Assembly (NCBI GenBank): GCA_026415435.1
Contig: JAOAHC010000044.1
Location: forward strand, 1 to 64,000
Length of the DNA stretch: 64,000 nucleotides
Source: Clostridia bacterium
GTDB taxonomy: Bacteria; Bacillota; Clostridia; TANB77; CAG-465
Direction: 5' to 3'
Numbering within the stretch: position 1 is the first letter of the stretch; every line of letters starts with the position of its first letter. This document shows, one piece after another, positions 40,548-48,538 of this stretch. The notes below the pieces were generated by a model. The model ran no database searches, was not told the origin of the DNA, and saw only the letters and a list, made by a program, of their open reading frames with translations. The translations under genes were made by a program, and so were the position numbers.

Positions 40548-42302
40548 ATGAAAAACAAAACACTACTCAGAACTTATAAAATGAGTAAATCACACATTAA
40601 AACTATAATGCTAGTTGTAGTAGTTTCACTTGTAATTACAGCACTAGAACTTATAAATCCTTATCTGATTAAGATAGTAATAGACGATTATATAAGTGTC
40701 GGAATATATGAAAAAGGAAAAATAACTGTTCAAATGATTGGAATGGCGTATTTATTTATTGCAGCTATGATTTGTATACTTGACTTTATAAATAGTTGTA
40801 TAACAGAATATGTTGGTCAAAAGGTAGTATTTGATTTAAGAAATAAATTATTTAAATATACTCAATATGCTAATACTACTTTTCATGATAAAACACCTAC
40901 TGGTAAATTATTTGTGAGAATAGCAAATGATGCTGAAGACATATCAGCGCTTTTTAAAGATGTTATATCTACCATAATAAAAGATGTTATAATAATTATA
41001 GCTATTATTTCTATGATGTTATATCTTAATGTAAAATTAAGTTTGATTTCTTTTGTTGTAATTCCATTTATAGTAGTTACTTCATATTTTATAACAAGAG
41101 CGTTGAATAAAGCTTATACACATTCAAAATCTATAAGAACTAGGCTTAATACCTTTCTAGCCGAATCTATATATGGAATTAAATTAATAAAGATATTTAA
41201 TAGACAAATTGAAAAACAACATGAATGCGAGAAAACATCAAAAGAATTCTTTAACTCTAGAAAAATAACTGGTATTTATGAGGGATTGCTTCCAGCTATT
41301 ATAGATGTATTACAAGATGTAGCAATTATAATAATAGTGGGTGCTTGCGTAAACAAATGGTTCTCTATTGAGTCAGATGTAGGTTTAATATATATTTTTA
41401 TTATTTATATTAAAAAGTTATTTGAACCTATAACAAGAATTATGGATAATATTGAAGTGGTACAGGATTCTTTTGTATCAATAAATAAAATATATGATAT
41501 ATTAGAAAAAGAAGAGTATGTTGAGGATCTAGATACAGGTAAGTATGTATGTGAATTTAAAGGTAAAATTGAATTTAAAAATGTTTGGTTTTCATATGAT
41601 AAAGAAAATTATGTTTTAAAAGATATAAGTTTTACTATACATCCTCATGAAAGTGTAGCTTTAGTAGGCAAGACGGGTAGCGGAAAAACTACAATTACTA
41701 ACCTTATAAATAGGTTTTACGATATTGACAAAGGTAAAATACTTATTGATGGAATTAATATAAAAGATATAAATTTAAAATGTTTAAGAAAAAATGTTGG
41801 AGTTATTTTACAGGATCCATATATATTTGCTAGAAATATAAAAGATAATATAAAACTAAACGCTGATATATCGGATAAAGTTGTGGAAAGCTCTCTTAAA
41901 CTATCATCAGCAAATAATTTCATAAATAAACTTCCAGGTAAATTTGAATATATAGCAAGTCAAAGAGGAGAATCTTTTTCGGTAGGAGAAAAGCAGTTAA
42001 TAGCTTTCTCTAGAATATTTGCGCATAATCCATCTATATTTATTCTAGATGAAGCCACAGCAAATATAGATACTAATACAGAAAGAGTAATTCAAAAATC
42101 TGTTGATATAATATCAAAAGAAAAGACGTCAGTTTTTATTGCACATAGATTATCTACAATCGTTAACGTTGATAAGATATTTGTGTTAAATCAAGGTAGA
42201 ATTATTGAATCAGGAAATCATAATCAATTGCTAAAATCAAATGGATACTACAGTAGTCTATATAATTCATACTATACAACTCTGGCTAAATTGGATAAAT
42301 AA
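40548..42302 (+). CDS. ABC exporter half-transporter, subunit 2
   Basis: 584 aa: six membrane helices then an ATPase domain. Walker A GKTGSGKTT, Walker B with catalytic Glu (FILDEATANID) and H-loop AHR are canonical, but the signature is FSVGEKQ instead of LSGGQ. This complements subunit 1: the site built from its Walker motifs and the LSGGQ of subunit 1 is fully canonical, the other is degenerate. Start ATG with AAGGAGAA, cotranscribed with subunit 1. Confidence 0.92.
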   Translation: MKNKTLLRTYKMSKSHIKTIMLVVVVSLVITALELINPYLIKIVIDDYISVGIYEKGKITVQMIGMAYLFIAAMICILDFINSCITEYVGQKVVFDLRNKLFKYTQYANTTFHDKTPTGKLFVRIANDAEDISALFKDVISTIIKDVIIIIAIISMMLYLNVKLSLISFVVIPFIVVTSYFITRALNKAYTHSKSIRTRLNTFLAESIYGIKLIKIFNRQIEKQHECEKTSKEFFNSRKITGIYEGLLPAIIDVLQDVAIIIIVGACVNKWFSIESDVGLIYIFIIYIKKLFEPITRIMDNIEVVQDSFVSINKIYDILEKEEYVEDLDTGKYVCEFKGKIEFKNVWFSYDKENYVLKDISFTIHPHESVALVGKTGSGKTTITNLINRFYDIDKGKILIDGINIKDINLKCLRKNVGVILQDPYIFARNIKDNIKLNADISDKVVESSLKLSSANNFINKLPGKFEYIASQRGESFSVGEKQLIAFSRIFAHNPSIFILDEATANIDTNTERVIQKSVDIISKEKTSVFIAHRLSTIVNVDKIFVLNQGRIIESGNHNQLLKSNGYYSSLYNSYYTTLAKLDK

Positions 42303-42337
42303 CTTAATATATATTGGTATTTTAGTAAATTATAATA

Positions 42338-42370
42338 AAAATGGATAGTATTTTTAATACTATCCATTTT
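42338..42370. terminator. bidirectional terminator
   Basis: Perfect 15-bp stem AAAATGGATAGTATT and its complement, loop TTT, between the exporter and the convergent HD-GYP gene. Confidence 0.92.
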
Positions 42371-42387
42371 CTTGTCAATATAATAAT

Positions 42388-43452
42388 TTATTCTTTTGTC
42401 TTATTTGCAATATTTTTTGCATTTATTTTCTCTGGTTTCGAATAATGAGTTGCTTCTTCAATATACTTTTTGTTTTTGTTTACCATCGCTATGAATTCTT
42501 TAGCAAGCTCGGGTTCGAATTGACTTCCTATATTCTTTTTTATCTGATCAAGTGCAAAAGGTATTGAAGTAGCACATTTATATGGTCTTTCAGCGACAAT
42601 TGCATCAAAGGTATCACAAAGTGCAAGTACTCTTGCAAGATATGGTATGTCATCACCTTTTAATTTGTCAGGATAACCTCCACCATCATATCTTTCATGA
42701 TGTCCTCTTATAGCTGGGGAAGCATCTTTAAATATATTGGATACAGAAAATATATTTGCACCTATTATAGTGTGTAACTTAATATTTTCATATTCTACAT
42801 CAGTTAGTTTATCTTCTTTTAATAATATACTATCATTTATACCTATTTTACCTATATCATGGAACATGGCAGCAAGTATAAGACTTTTAGTGTCTTCTTC
42901 ACTTAAATTAAGGTAGTTTGCAAAGACTTCTGAATATTTAGATACTCTGTATGAGTGATCCCCTGTATAGTGATCTTTAGCTTCTACTGTGTTTAATAAT
43001 ACATTTGCAAAGTCTGGTAATGTCTCTTCTATTTGAATACTCATGTTTTTTATACGTATTACTTGATTTACATATTTAATACCACTGTGTATAAGTAAGA
43101 TAAGTTGATCAAATCTAGCACTTTTTTCATAATAAGCTTGGATATCTAAATTTGTTATTGTTTCTATAGATGGAATTAGATCTTTATGAGAAGACATTAA
43201 AATTATATATATTTCTTTATTAAATTCTCTAACTAACTCCACAATTCTATCTCCATTTACGGGAGACATTAAATAGTTTACCAAAAGAATATCAAAAGAA
43301 TTAGATTTTAAAGTTTCAATTGCCGATACTGGTTCAGTAAATGACGAAATTTTATGTCCATACTTACCAAGTATTGCGGTAAGTACATCCATCATACCAA
43401 TATCATCATCAATAATCATAATTTTTGCGCTTGTAATTGTTTCATCGTACAT
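42388..43452 (-). CDS. HD-GYP cyclic-di-GMP phosphodiesterase with a receiver lacking the phosphorylation Asp
   Basis: 354 aa. The N-terminal receiver (about 8-125) keeps the acidic DDD at 15-17, a Ser and the Lys of EKS, but the phospho-acceptor position reads Asn59 (DILLVNYLM). The HD-GYP domain follows (about 145-330): HDIGKIG, HHERYDGGGYP and LALCDTFDA are complete, so it should hydrolyse cyclic di-GMP. Regulation by phosphorylation seems lost. The start ATG lies behind GAGGTGG; the in-frame GTG upstream is part of that site. Divergent from a GGDEF-type gene. Confidence 0.9.
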   Translation of the reverse strand: MYDETITSAKIMIIDDDIGMMDVLTAILGKYGHKISSFTEPVSAIETLKSNSFDILLVNYLMSPVNGDRIVELVREFNKEIYIILMSSHKDLIPSIETITNLDIQAYYEKSARFDQLILLIHSGIKYVNQVIRIKNMSIQIEETLPDFANVLLNTVEAKDHYTGDHSYRVSKYSEVFANYLNLSEEDTKSLILAAMFHDIGKIGINDSILLKEDKLTDVEYENIKLHTIIGANIFSVSNIFKDASPAIRGHHERYDGGGYPDKLKGDDIPYLARVLALCDTFDAIVAERPYKCATSIPFALDQIKKNIGSQFEPELAKEFIAMVNKNKKYIEEATHYSKPEKINAKNIANKTKE

Positions 43453-43565
43453 GTTAGCCACCTCTTATATAATAAAAGTATATCAAATAAAACAAAAAAT
43501 ATCAATAGAAGTATTTAAACTCCCATATATTTCAAAAATTATGTATAAAATATTCAATATATACA

Positions 43566-43595
43566 TTGAAAAATGTAAAATATATATGATATAAT
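43566..43595 (+). promoter_or_regulatory. promoter of the tandem GGDEF-like gene
   Basis: TTGAAA (43566-43571), 18-base spacer, TATAAT (43590-43595). Confidence 0.6.
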
Positions 43596-43628
43596 GAAAA
43601 AATAAAAATGATGGCGTAGGAGGTATAT

Positions 43629-45356
43629 ATGAAAGATAATGATATTAATGAAGAAAAAAGTCTTGTTAGTGTAAATACAAGAAGTCTTCCATATAGAATA
43701 AAACTTACAGCTACTCAATATAAAGAGTATTTAAAGTTTCTTAGAAATGTTTTGGGACCTAATAAAGATAAAGAGATTATTGAGAAAGTAGCATATATAC
43801 AACAATACGGTGTATTAAACTATGAAGCATTTAGATTTGTAGCGGCAGATATTATAAAGGCAAATCCAAATTCAACCTTAATTATGTGTGATGTTAATAA
43901 TCTATATATGGCCAATAAAATGAGAAATAAAGAACAGGTTAATTTAATGCTTGCAAAAATGGTTGATGATATGAAAAACATATTAAAATCAAATGGAATA
44001 GAAGAAGAAAAAATCGATTTAAACAAGCAAAAAAAAGAAAATATAGAAAAAAAAGAAGATAGCAGTTTTTTAATTGGCAAAATGGGAGATGAATTCTATA
44101 TTGTTGTTAAAAATAAAAAGGAATATGAGATTTCTGATATTATTGAAAAAACTAGACAAATAAAAAATGGAGAGTTATCTATGAGTGTTGGTGCTTGTGA
44201 TGATTTTTCTAAAGGGATTTCAAATGCATTTGATCAAGCTGATAAAATTATGTGTATTGATAAGAAGAAATTTAAATCTCAAAATTTAATGGAATATTGT
44301 AATGGAAATATAGACAAGTTAATAGATCAAGTAATTAAAATTCAATTTGATAAAGCAAGAATTGATACTAAAATATTGAAATCAAACCAAAAAGGTCTAG
44401 ATGCAATAAGAAATACCTATGATCAATCAATGGAAAATATAGATTTTAATAAACTATATGAGGAAGTAAGAAGTTGTAAATATGATGGCGGACAAGAAAA
44501 TAGTGGAAAAGATGAATTTGATGATAAAGTTAAAAATTATGAAGATGAGTCGCGCGAAAAGGGAATAAATCAAAAGAATAAAAAAACTTATGTGTTGGGA
44601 CAGATTCTTTCTAGACATTTTGTTGCTGGAGTAAAACCATCAGAGTTTTTTCAAAAAATCGGATACAAAAATATGATAAAGAAGATTAAAAATGATAGGG
44701 AGAATAAAAGCACAAAAGTAGATATATTAGCTACAGATTTATCAGGTCTTAAAAGAATCAATGATAATCTAGGACATAGTGCTGGAGATTTAGCTATAGA
44801 GGATTCATTAAAATATATTAAAAGTGTTTTAAATGACATGGATATTAAAGATTATTCTTCAATAATTGCAAAAAGAGGCGGAAATTCATATGTAATAATG
44901 GAAAACCTAACAAATGAACAAAGAAATGAATTGTTGGTAAGACTGCAACAATATGGTATTGATGATTTTGAACAAAAAAAAGTTACAATGCTATGTGATA
45001 TAAGAAGTATTGATAAAAAGGAATTATTACAATCTAAGTTTAAACCAATTGATGTTATCAATGACAAATTAACTAGCATGGAAAAAACATTAGGTATGGC
45101 AAGTTTGTCTAGAAAAATAACTGATGTTAGAAATATGGAACATGTTATAAAGAGTATATATAGGCAAGTGTTAGGATCAGCTATGATAGATGATTTAAGG
45201 AATATAGATCAAAGTAAAATTGATATAATTGATAAAAAAATAAGAACACAACTTGAGAAGGAATTTCAAGAAAATAATATTAGTGAAAAAGAGGTTGAGC
45301 AAAAAACAATAGAAGATAATTCACATAAAATAGAAAAAAATTATAAAGAAAAATGA
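43629..45356 (+). CDS. protein with two divergent GGDEF domains
   Basis: 575 aa, soluble. First domain (about 55-210): LIMCDVNNLYMANKM and the active-site position GKMGDEFYIVV, where the first Gly is Met; it carries a long charged insertion. Second domain (about 360-470): ILATDLSGLKRINDNLGHSAGD is canonical, but the GGDEF site reads KRGGNSYVIM. The second is probably inactive, the first doubtful; one or both may be binding modules. The C-terminus is Lys/Glu-rich and coiled. It is divergent from the HD-GYP gene, hinting at one local cyclic-di-GMP circuit. Start ATG after TAGGAGGT. Confidence 0.8.
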   Translation: MKDNDINEEKSLVSVNTRSLPYRIKLTATQYKEYLKFLRNVLGPNKDKEIIEKVAYIQQYGVLNYEAFRFVAADIIKANPNSTLIMCDVNNLYMANKMRNKEQVNLMLAKMVDDMKNILKSNGIEEEKIDLNKQKKENIEKKEDSSFLIGKMGDEFYIVVKNKKEYEISDIIEKTRQIKNGELSMSVGACDDFSKGISNAFDQADKIMCIDKKKFKSQNLMEYCNGNIDKLIDQVIKIQFDKARIDTKILKSNQKGLDAIRNTYDQSMENIDFNKLYEEVRSCKYDGGQENSGKDEFDDKVKNYEDESREKGINQKNKKTYVLGQILSRHFVAGVKPSEFFQKIGYKNMIKKIKNDRENKSTKVDILATDLSGLKRINDNLGHSAGDLAIEDSLKYIKSVLNDMDIKDYSSIIAKRGGNSYVIMENLTNEQRNELLVRLQQYGIDDFEQKKVTMLCDIRSIDKKELLQSKFKPIDVINDKLTSMEKTLGMASLSRKITDVRNMEHVIKSIYRQVLGSAMIDDLRNIDQSKIDIIDKKIRTQLEKEFQENNISEKEVEQKTIEDNSHKIEKNYKEK

Positions 45357-45366
45357 TAAAAGAAAA

Positions 45367-45393
45367 ACGGCGATAACGTTAAGTTATCGCCGT
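45367..45393. terminator. bidirectional terminator
   Basis: ACGGCGATAAC / GTTATCGCCGT, 11-bp GC-rich stem and 5-base loop. It overlaps the 3' end of the small - strand gene. Confidence 0.85.
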
Positions 45394-45594
45394 AATTTTA
45401 GATAATAGTTCATCTTTAATAATATCTTGCTGCTTTTCATCGCCAATAAGATGTGCTTCTCTATATTTAATGAGAAGCTTTCTTATATCGGATCTCTCGT
45501 ATCCATTTAGAAAAGTTTCTGCATTGGGAGCAGTCGAAAGTTTAAGTATAGTTTCCAAATATGGAAGCACATTGTGCTCAATCATCACACTCAC
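45379..45594 (-). CDS. small soluble protein, unknown
   Basis: 71 aa, helical and charged (ETILKLSTAPNAETFLNGYERSDIRKLLIKYREAHLIGDEKQQDIIKDELL). It starts with GTG after a strong AAGGGAGGGGG site; an internal ATG three codons later is an alternative. No family recognised. The codon pattern and ribosome binding site support a real gene. It converges on the GGDEF-like gene and shares its terminator. Confidence 0.6.
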   Translation of the reverse strand: MSVMIEHNVLPYLETILKLSTAPNAETFLNGYERSDIRKLLIKYREAHLIGDEKQQDIIKDELLSKITAIT

Positions 45595-45753
45595 ATGAAC
45601 TCCCCCTCCCTTTTAAAATATTTATAATAAAATTGCCGTAAAATTCCAGCACCATTATATCAGATTATGTAATTATTGTCAATGGTAATTAGTAAAAATA
45701 ACCAAATAACCTGTAAACTTATATTTTGTGTCGAAACTTGCGATCGATTTTTG

Positions 45754-45782
45754 TTGACTTATATTTAAATGTGTGTTATATT
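45754..45782 (+). promoter_or_regulatory. Tad-like operon promoter
   Basis: TTGACT (45754-45759), 17-base spacer, TATATT (45777-45782). The transcript would start near 45789, immediately before the AGGAGGTGG at 45791-45799. Confidence 0.7.
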
Positions 45783-45818
45783 ATTTGCACAGGAGGTGGT
45801 TGTATTTATGTTCTAATC

Positions 45819-46613
45819 TTGATTGCATTTTCTGTATTTCTATCACATGAAATTATTTTATATTATTCTATTTATTTTAAATCAAAGTATATTCATAAAT
45901 TTTCAAATAATTTTAAGCTGTTTTTAAAGTTAAATAATAATTATTTGAGCTTAATTCAAAAGAAGTTACAATATCTAGATTATCCATATAAGTTGACACT
46001 CAAAAGGTATATTGTTATCAAATATGTTTTATCTCTCATTCTATCATTATATATACTTATACAATATTCAAATCTATTTTTATCATTTATATATTATATC
46101 TTAATTTTTTTTATACCTAATATTTTAATAAAATTATATATAAAAAGAGAGGAAGTAAAAATAATAGGTAGCTTATCTGCTATTACTCAAAGTTTAATTC
46201 TATCGATATCTTCAAAAATCCCTACAAATATAGCTTTAAAACTATGTATAGATATAATTCAATATAAAAGGTTAAAAATAGCTTTTGAAAAATTTGTTTA
46301 TGACTATGAGTTGTTTAATTTTAATATTTTAAATGCTGTAAATAGTTTTGAATCAAAATTTTACAATTATGAGTTTAATTTGTTTTTAGGTATACTTGTC
46401 CAAAGTGAGAAAGAAGGCAATATGGTAGAAAATTTGGAAGCATTTGATAAGACTTTAGAACTATCATATTATAGATATCTAAAGTACAGAACATTAAAAA
46501 GAGTTATATATGTTACAATAGCAACAGTAATATCACTATTTAATATAATAGCTATAATAATGTATCCTATGTTTTCTCAGATATCAAAGAATATGGATTT
46601 TATTTTAAATTAA
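45819..46613 (+). CDS. TadB/TadC-like (T2SSF) inner-membrane platform protein
   Basis: About 264 aa. It has an N-terminal hydrophobic helix, two more near the middle (YIVIKYVLSLILSLYILIQY, FLSFIYYILIFFIPNILIKLY), a soluble helical bundle with SLSAITQSLILSISSKIPTNIAL, and a C-terminal membrane helix. This is the layout of a type II secretion F-domain protein that anchors Flp pilus assembly. The start is unclear: the promoter and ribosome binding site point to ATG 45808, which closes after two codons in another frame; TTG 45819 is the first in-frame candidate downstream. The frame is open upstream, but the promoter rules that out. Confidence 0.7.
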   Translation: MIAFSVFLSHEIILYYSIYFKSKYIHKFSNNFKLFLKLNNNYLSLIQKKLQYLDYPYKLTLKRYIVIKYVLSLILSLYILIQYSNLFLSFIYYILIFFIPNILIKLYIKREEVKIIGSLSAITQSLILSISSKIPTNIALKLCIDIIQYKRLKIAFEKFVYDYELFNFNILNAVNSFESKFYNYEFNLFLGILVQSEKEGNMVENLEAFDKTLELSYYRYLKYRTLKRVIYVTIATVISLFNIIAIIMYPMFSQISKNMDFILN

Positions 46614-46629
46614 AGAAAGGAAAAGGTTA

Positions 46630-46881
46630 ATGAAGAAAATAAAAGTAAATAAAGGGAAAGCTAAAAACCTAATAAAACGAAAACAACTTATAGTAGGTAA
46701 TAGGTTGGAAAATTTAAAAAGAGGCTCTGAAACAATTGAAACTATAGTACTAATAGGAATTTCAATGGTTTTGATTATAACTATTTTCTTTCCTAAAATA
46801 ACAAGTTTGTTTTCAGGAACAATGTCTAATTTAGACATATGGTTTAATACTATGATTTCTAATCTGAACACTAATATATAA
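46630..46881 (+). CDS. Flp/type IVb-like pilin
   Basis: 83 aa. A basic leader of about 32 residues ends in LKRG, followed by SETIETIVLIGISMVLIITIFF. Cleavage after Gly32 would leave a mature 51-residue peptide with Glu at +5 and one hydrophobic helix, the size and shape of Flp pilins. It lies between the platform-like gene and cpaB in the operon. The leader is unusually long. Start ATG after AAAGGAAAAGG. The major pilin role is inferred; a TadE-type minor pilin is the alternative. Confidence 0.65.
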   Translation: MKKIKVNKGKAKNLIKRKQLIVGNRLENLKRGSETIETIVLIGISMVLIITIFFPKITSLFSGTMSNLDIWFNTMISNLNTNI

Positions 46882-46883
46882 TT

Positions 46884-47579
46884 ATGAGAAGAAATTTAAA
46901 AATATATTTTATCCTATTGTCAATAATTATATATTTTACTTTAAATTATATATATAACAATTTTATTTCAGGTAATGATACGGTTGAAATATATGTATTA
47001 AACAAAGATGTAAAAAGAGGAGACATATTATCAAAGGATATATTTGAAAAAGTAAGTATAAATAAGAATAATCAAGACAATGTTTTAGAGTATTCTAATA
47101 TTAATTTAAACGATAAAGAAAGATATTTCTTAAACGATAACTATTTAAAAGGACAAGTAATACTAAAATCAATGATAGAAACAAGTAAGGAATATCAAAT
47201 GGTTGAAAATTCTAAGGAAAGGGTATCAATAAAAATACAGGATTCTTCTGATGCTGTTTCTTTTAATCTAAATAAAGGTAACATAATAAATATATATTTT
47301 ACTGCGAAAAAATCTCAATTTGACAACCTTTTATCCATGTATACTAGTGATAGTATAGTAAGTAGTAACAATTCAGAAAGCTATATAACTATATTAATAT
47401 TAAAAAACATAAGAGTAGTCAACATCTATGATAAAAACGGAAATGAGTTAAAAAATACTAATATAAAAAGTGATGGAAGTGTAATTGACACTATTACAGT
47501 AGAAGTTGCAAATATTGATTCAATTAAGATAAATAATTTAAAAAACTATGGGAGATTTAGTATTAGTCTATTAAATTAG
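46884..47579 (+). CDS. CpaB/RcpC-like Flp pilus assembly protein (SAF domain)
   Basis: 231 aa. A membrane anchor (about 7-28) is followed by an SAF domain with IYVLNKDVKRGDILSKDIFEKV (about 36-58) and then a CpaB-type region (VSIKIQDSSDAVSFNLNKGNIINIY). In Flp/Tad systems CpaB sits outside the membrane near the assembly platform. It starts two bases after the pilin-like gene. The sequence is low in similarity but the order of elements is clear. Confidence 0.75.
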   Translation: MRRNLKIYFILLSIIIYFTLNYIYNNFISGNDTVEIYVLNKDVKRGDILSKDIFEKVSINKNNQDNVLEYSNINLNDKERYFLNDNYLKGQVILKSMIETSKEYQMVENSKERVSIKIQDSSDAVSFNLNKGNIINIYFTAKKSQFDNLLSMYTSDSIVSSNNSESYITILILKNIRVVNIYDKNGNELKNTNIKSDGSVIDTITVEVANIDSIKINNLKNYGRFSISLLN

Positions 47580-47588
47580 GAGGTAGCT

Positions 47589-47960
47589 ATGAAATGCACA
47601 TTTATATATGATATATCAAATATTGATCACAGAGATAGAATAGATGAAATTATATATTATTTTAATAATATTTCTGATAATGGAAAAGATTTTAGTTTTA
47701 AAGTTTTAGATAAAGTTTCAAAGAGTTTAATTTCTGATGTATATGTTATGGTTTTTGATAGTGTAGAAAAGATAAATGAGTATTCACAAAAAATAAGTGA
47801 AAAACTTAAATTAATTATAATGACTGAAAATCTATCTTCTTCACATGTAGCATCATGTGTTAAAATCACACCAAATGTTTGTTATTTTAAAAATGATATT
47901 AATGTATTAGCAAAAAAGATATATGAAACATATATAGCAGGAATTTATGACAAAAAATAA
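47589..47960 (+). CDS. small soluble protein of the Tad-like operon, unknown
   Basis: 123 aa with alternating strands and helices (SDVYVMVFDS, LKLIIMTEN), resembling a small alpha/beta or receiver-like fold such as the N-terminal part of CpaE/TadZ; no ATPase loop is present. The assignment is only a suggestion from context. Start ATG behind TTAGGAGGTAG, and the next gene overlaps its end by 14 bases. Confidence 0.55.
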   Translation: MKCTFIYDISNIDHRDRIDEIIYYFNNISDNGKDFSFKVLDKVSKSLISDVYVMVFDSVEKINEYSQKISEKLKLIIMTENLSSSHVASCVKITPNVCYFKNDINVLAKKIYETYIAGIYDKK

Positions 47961-48537
47961 ATATTTGTTAATAATAGTATACGCATTCATATTAATTATA
48001 ATTTTAAATCTATATAGTTACATTAGTAGAACCTTAATATCAAGTAAAAATGTTCTAAGAAAAAACGAAATAAAGAATAACATTAATCATTATAAAGAGT
48101 ATATTAAAACAAATAGTAAGTACATTTTAGAATGTTTTGAAAAAAGAGTTGTTACTATTGATGATAATGAAAGAAAAATACTAATTGGAAATACAAAAAA
48201 AGAGATAGATAATGGATATTATGATATTAGTATAGATATAAATGAGGAATATATAAAAATATATATCAACAAGTTATTTAAGGATTTTGATAGTAAAAAA
48301 AATATATATGAAGATAAATATGTTGAAGATATAGTGAAAAATCTAAATAAAATATTTGATTTTCAATTTAATATTACAGATGAAAATAAATTGAAACAAC
48401 TTATTATAAAACAATATGTAAGTATAAGGCAAAAATATGTTGAAAATGTGGAAAACTCACAACAAATAATACTAAAATCATTTAATGTTTTATCATATGT
48501 AAGAAATAATATTCTAATTATTGAAATAAGAGGTTAA
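47947..48537 (+). CDS. membrane-anchored protein of the Tad-like operon, unknown
   Basis: 196 aa. One N-terminal membrane helix (about 5-27, YLLIIVYAFILIIILNLYSYI) and a long charged helical extracellular part rich in Lys, Asn and Glu. It overlaps the upstream gene, so it is translationally coupled. No family recognised; the position suggests a pilus-assembly or minor-pilin-like role. Confidence 0.55.
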   Translation: MTKNKYLLIIVYAFILIIILNLYSYISRTLISSKNVLRKNEIKNNINHYKEYIKTNSKYILECFEKRVVTIDDNERKILIGNTKKEIDNGYYDISIDINEEYIKIYINKLFKDFDSKKNIYEDKYVEDIVKNLNKIFDFQFNITDENKLKQLIIKQYVSIRQKYVENVENSQQIILKSFNVLSYVRNNILIIEIRG

Positions 48538-48538
48538 T

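Noticed and set aside
45726-45818. Longer N-terminus for the TadB/C-like protein from the open frame at 45726
   Set aside because: The promoter at 45754-45782 and the ribosome binding site at 45791 lie inside this stretch, so it cannot be coding in the main transcript.
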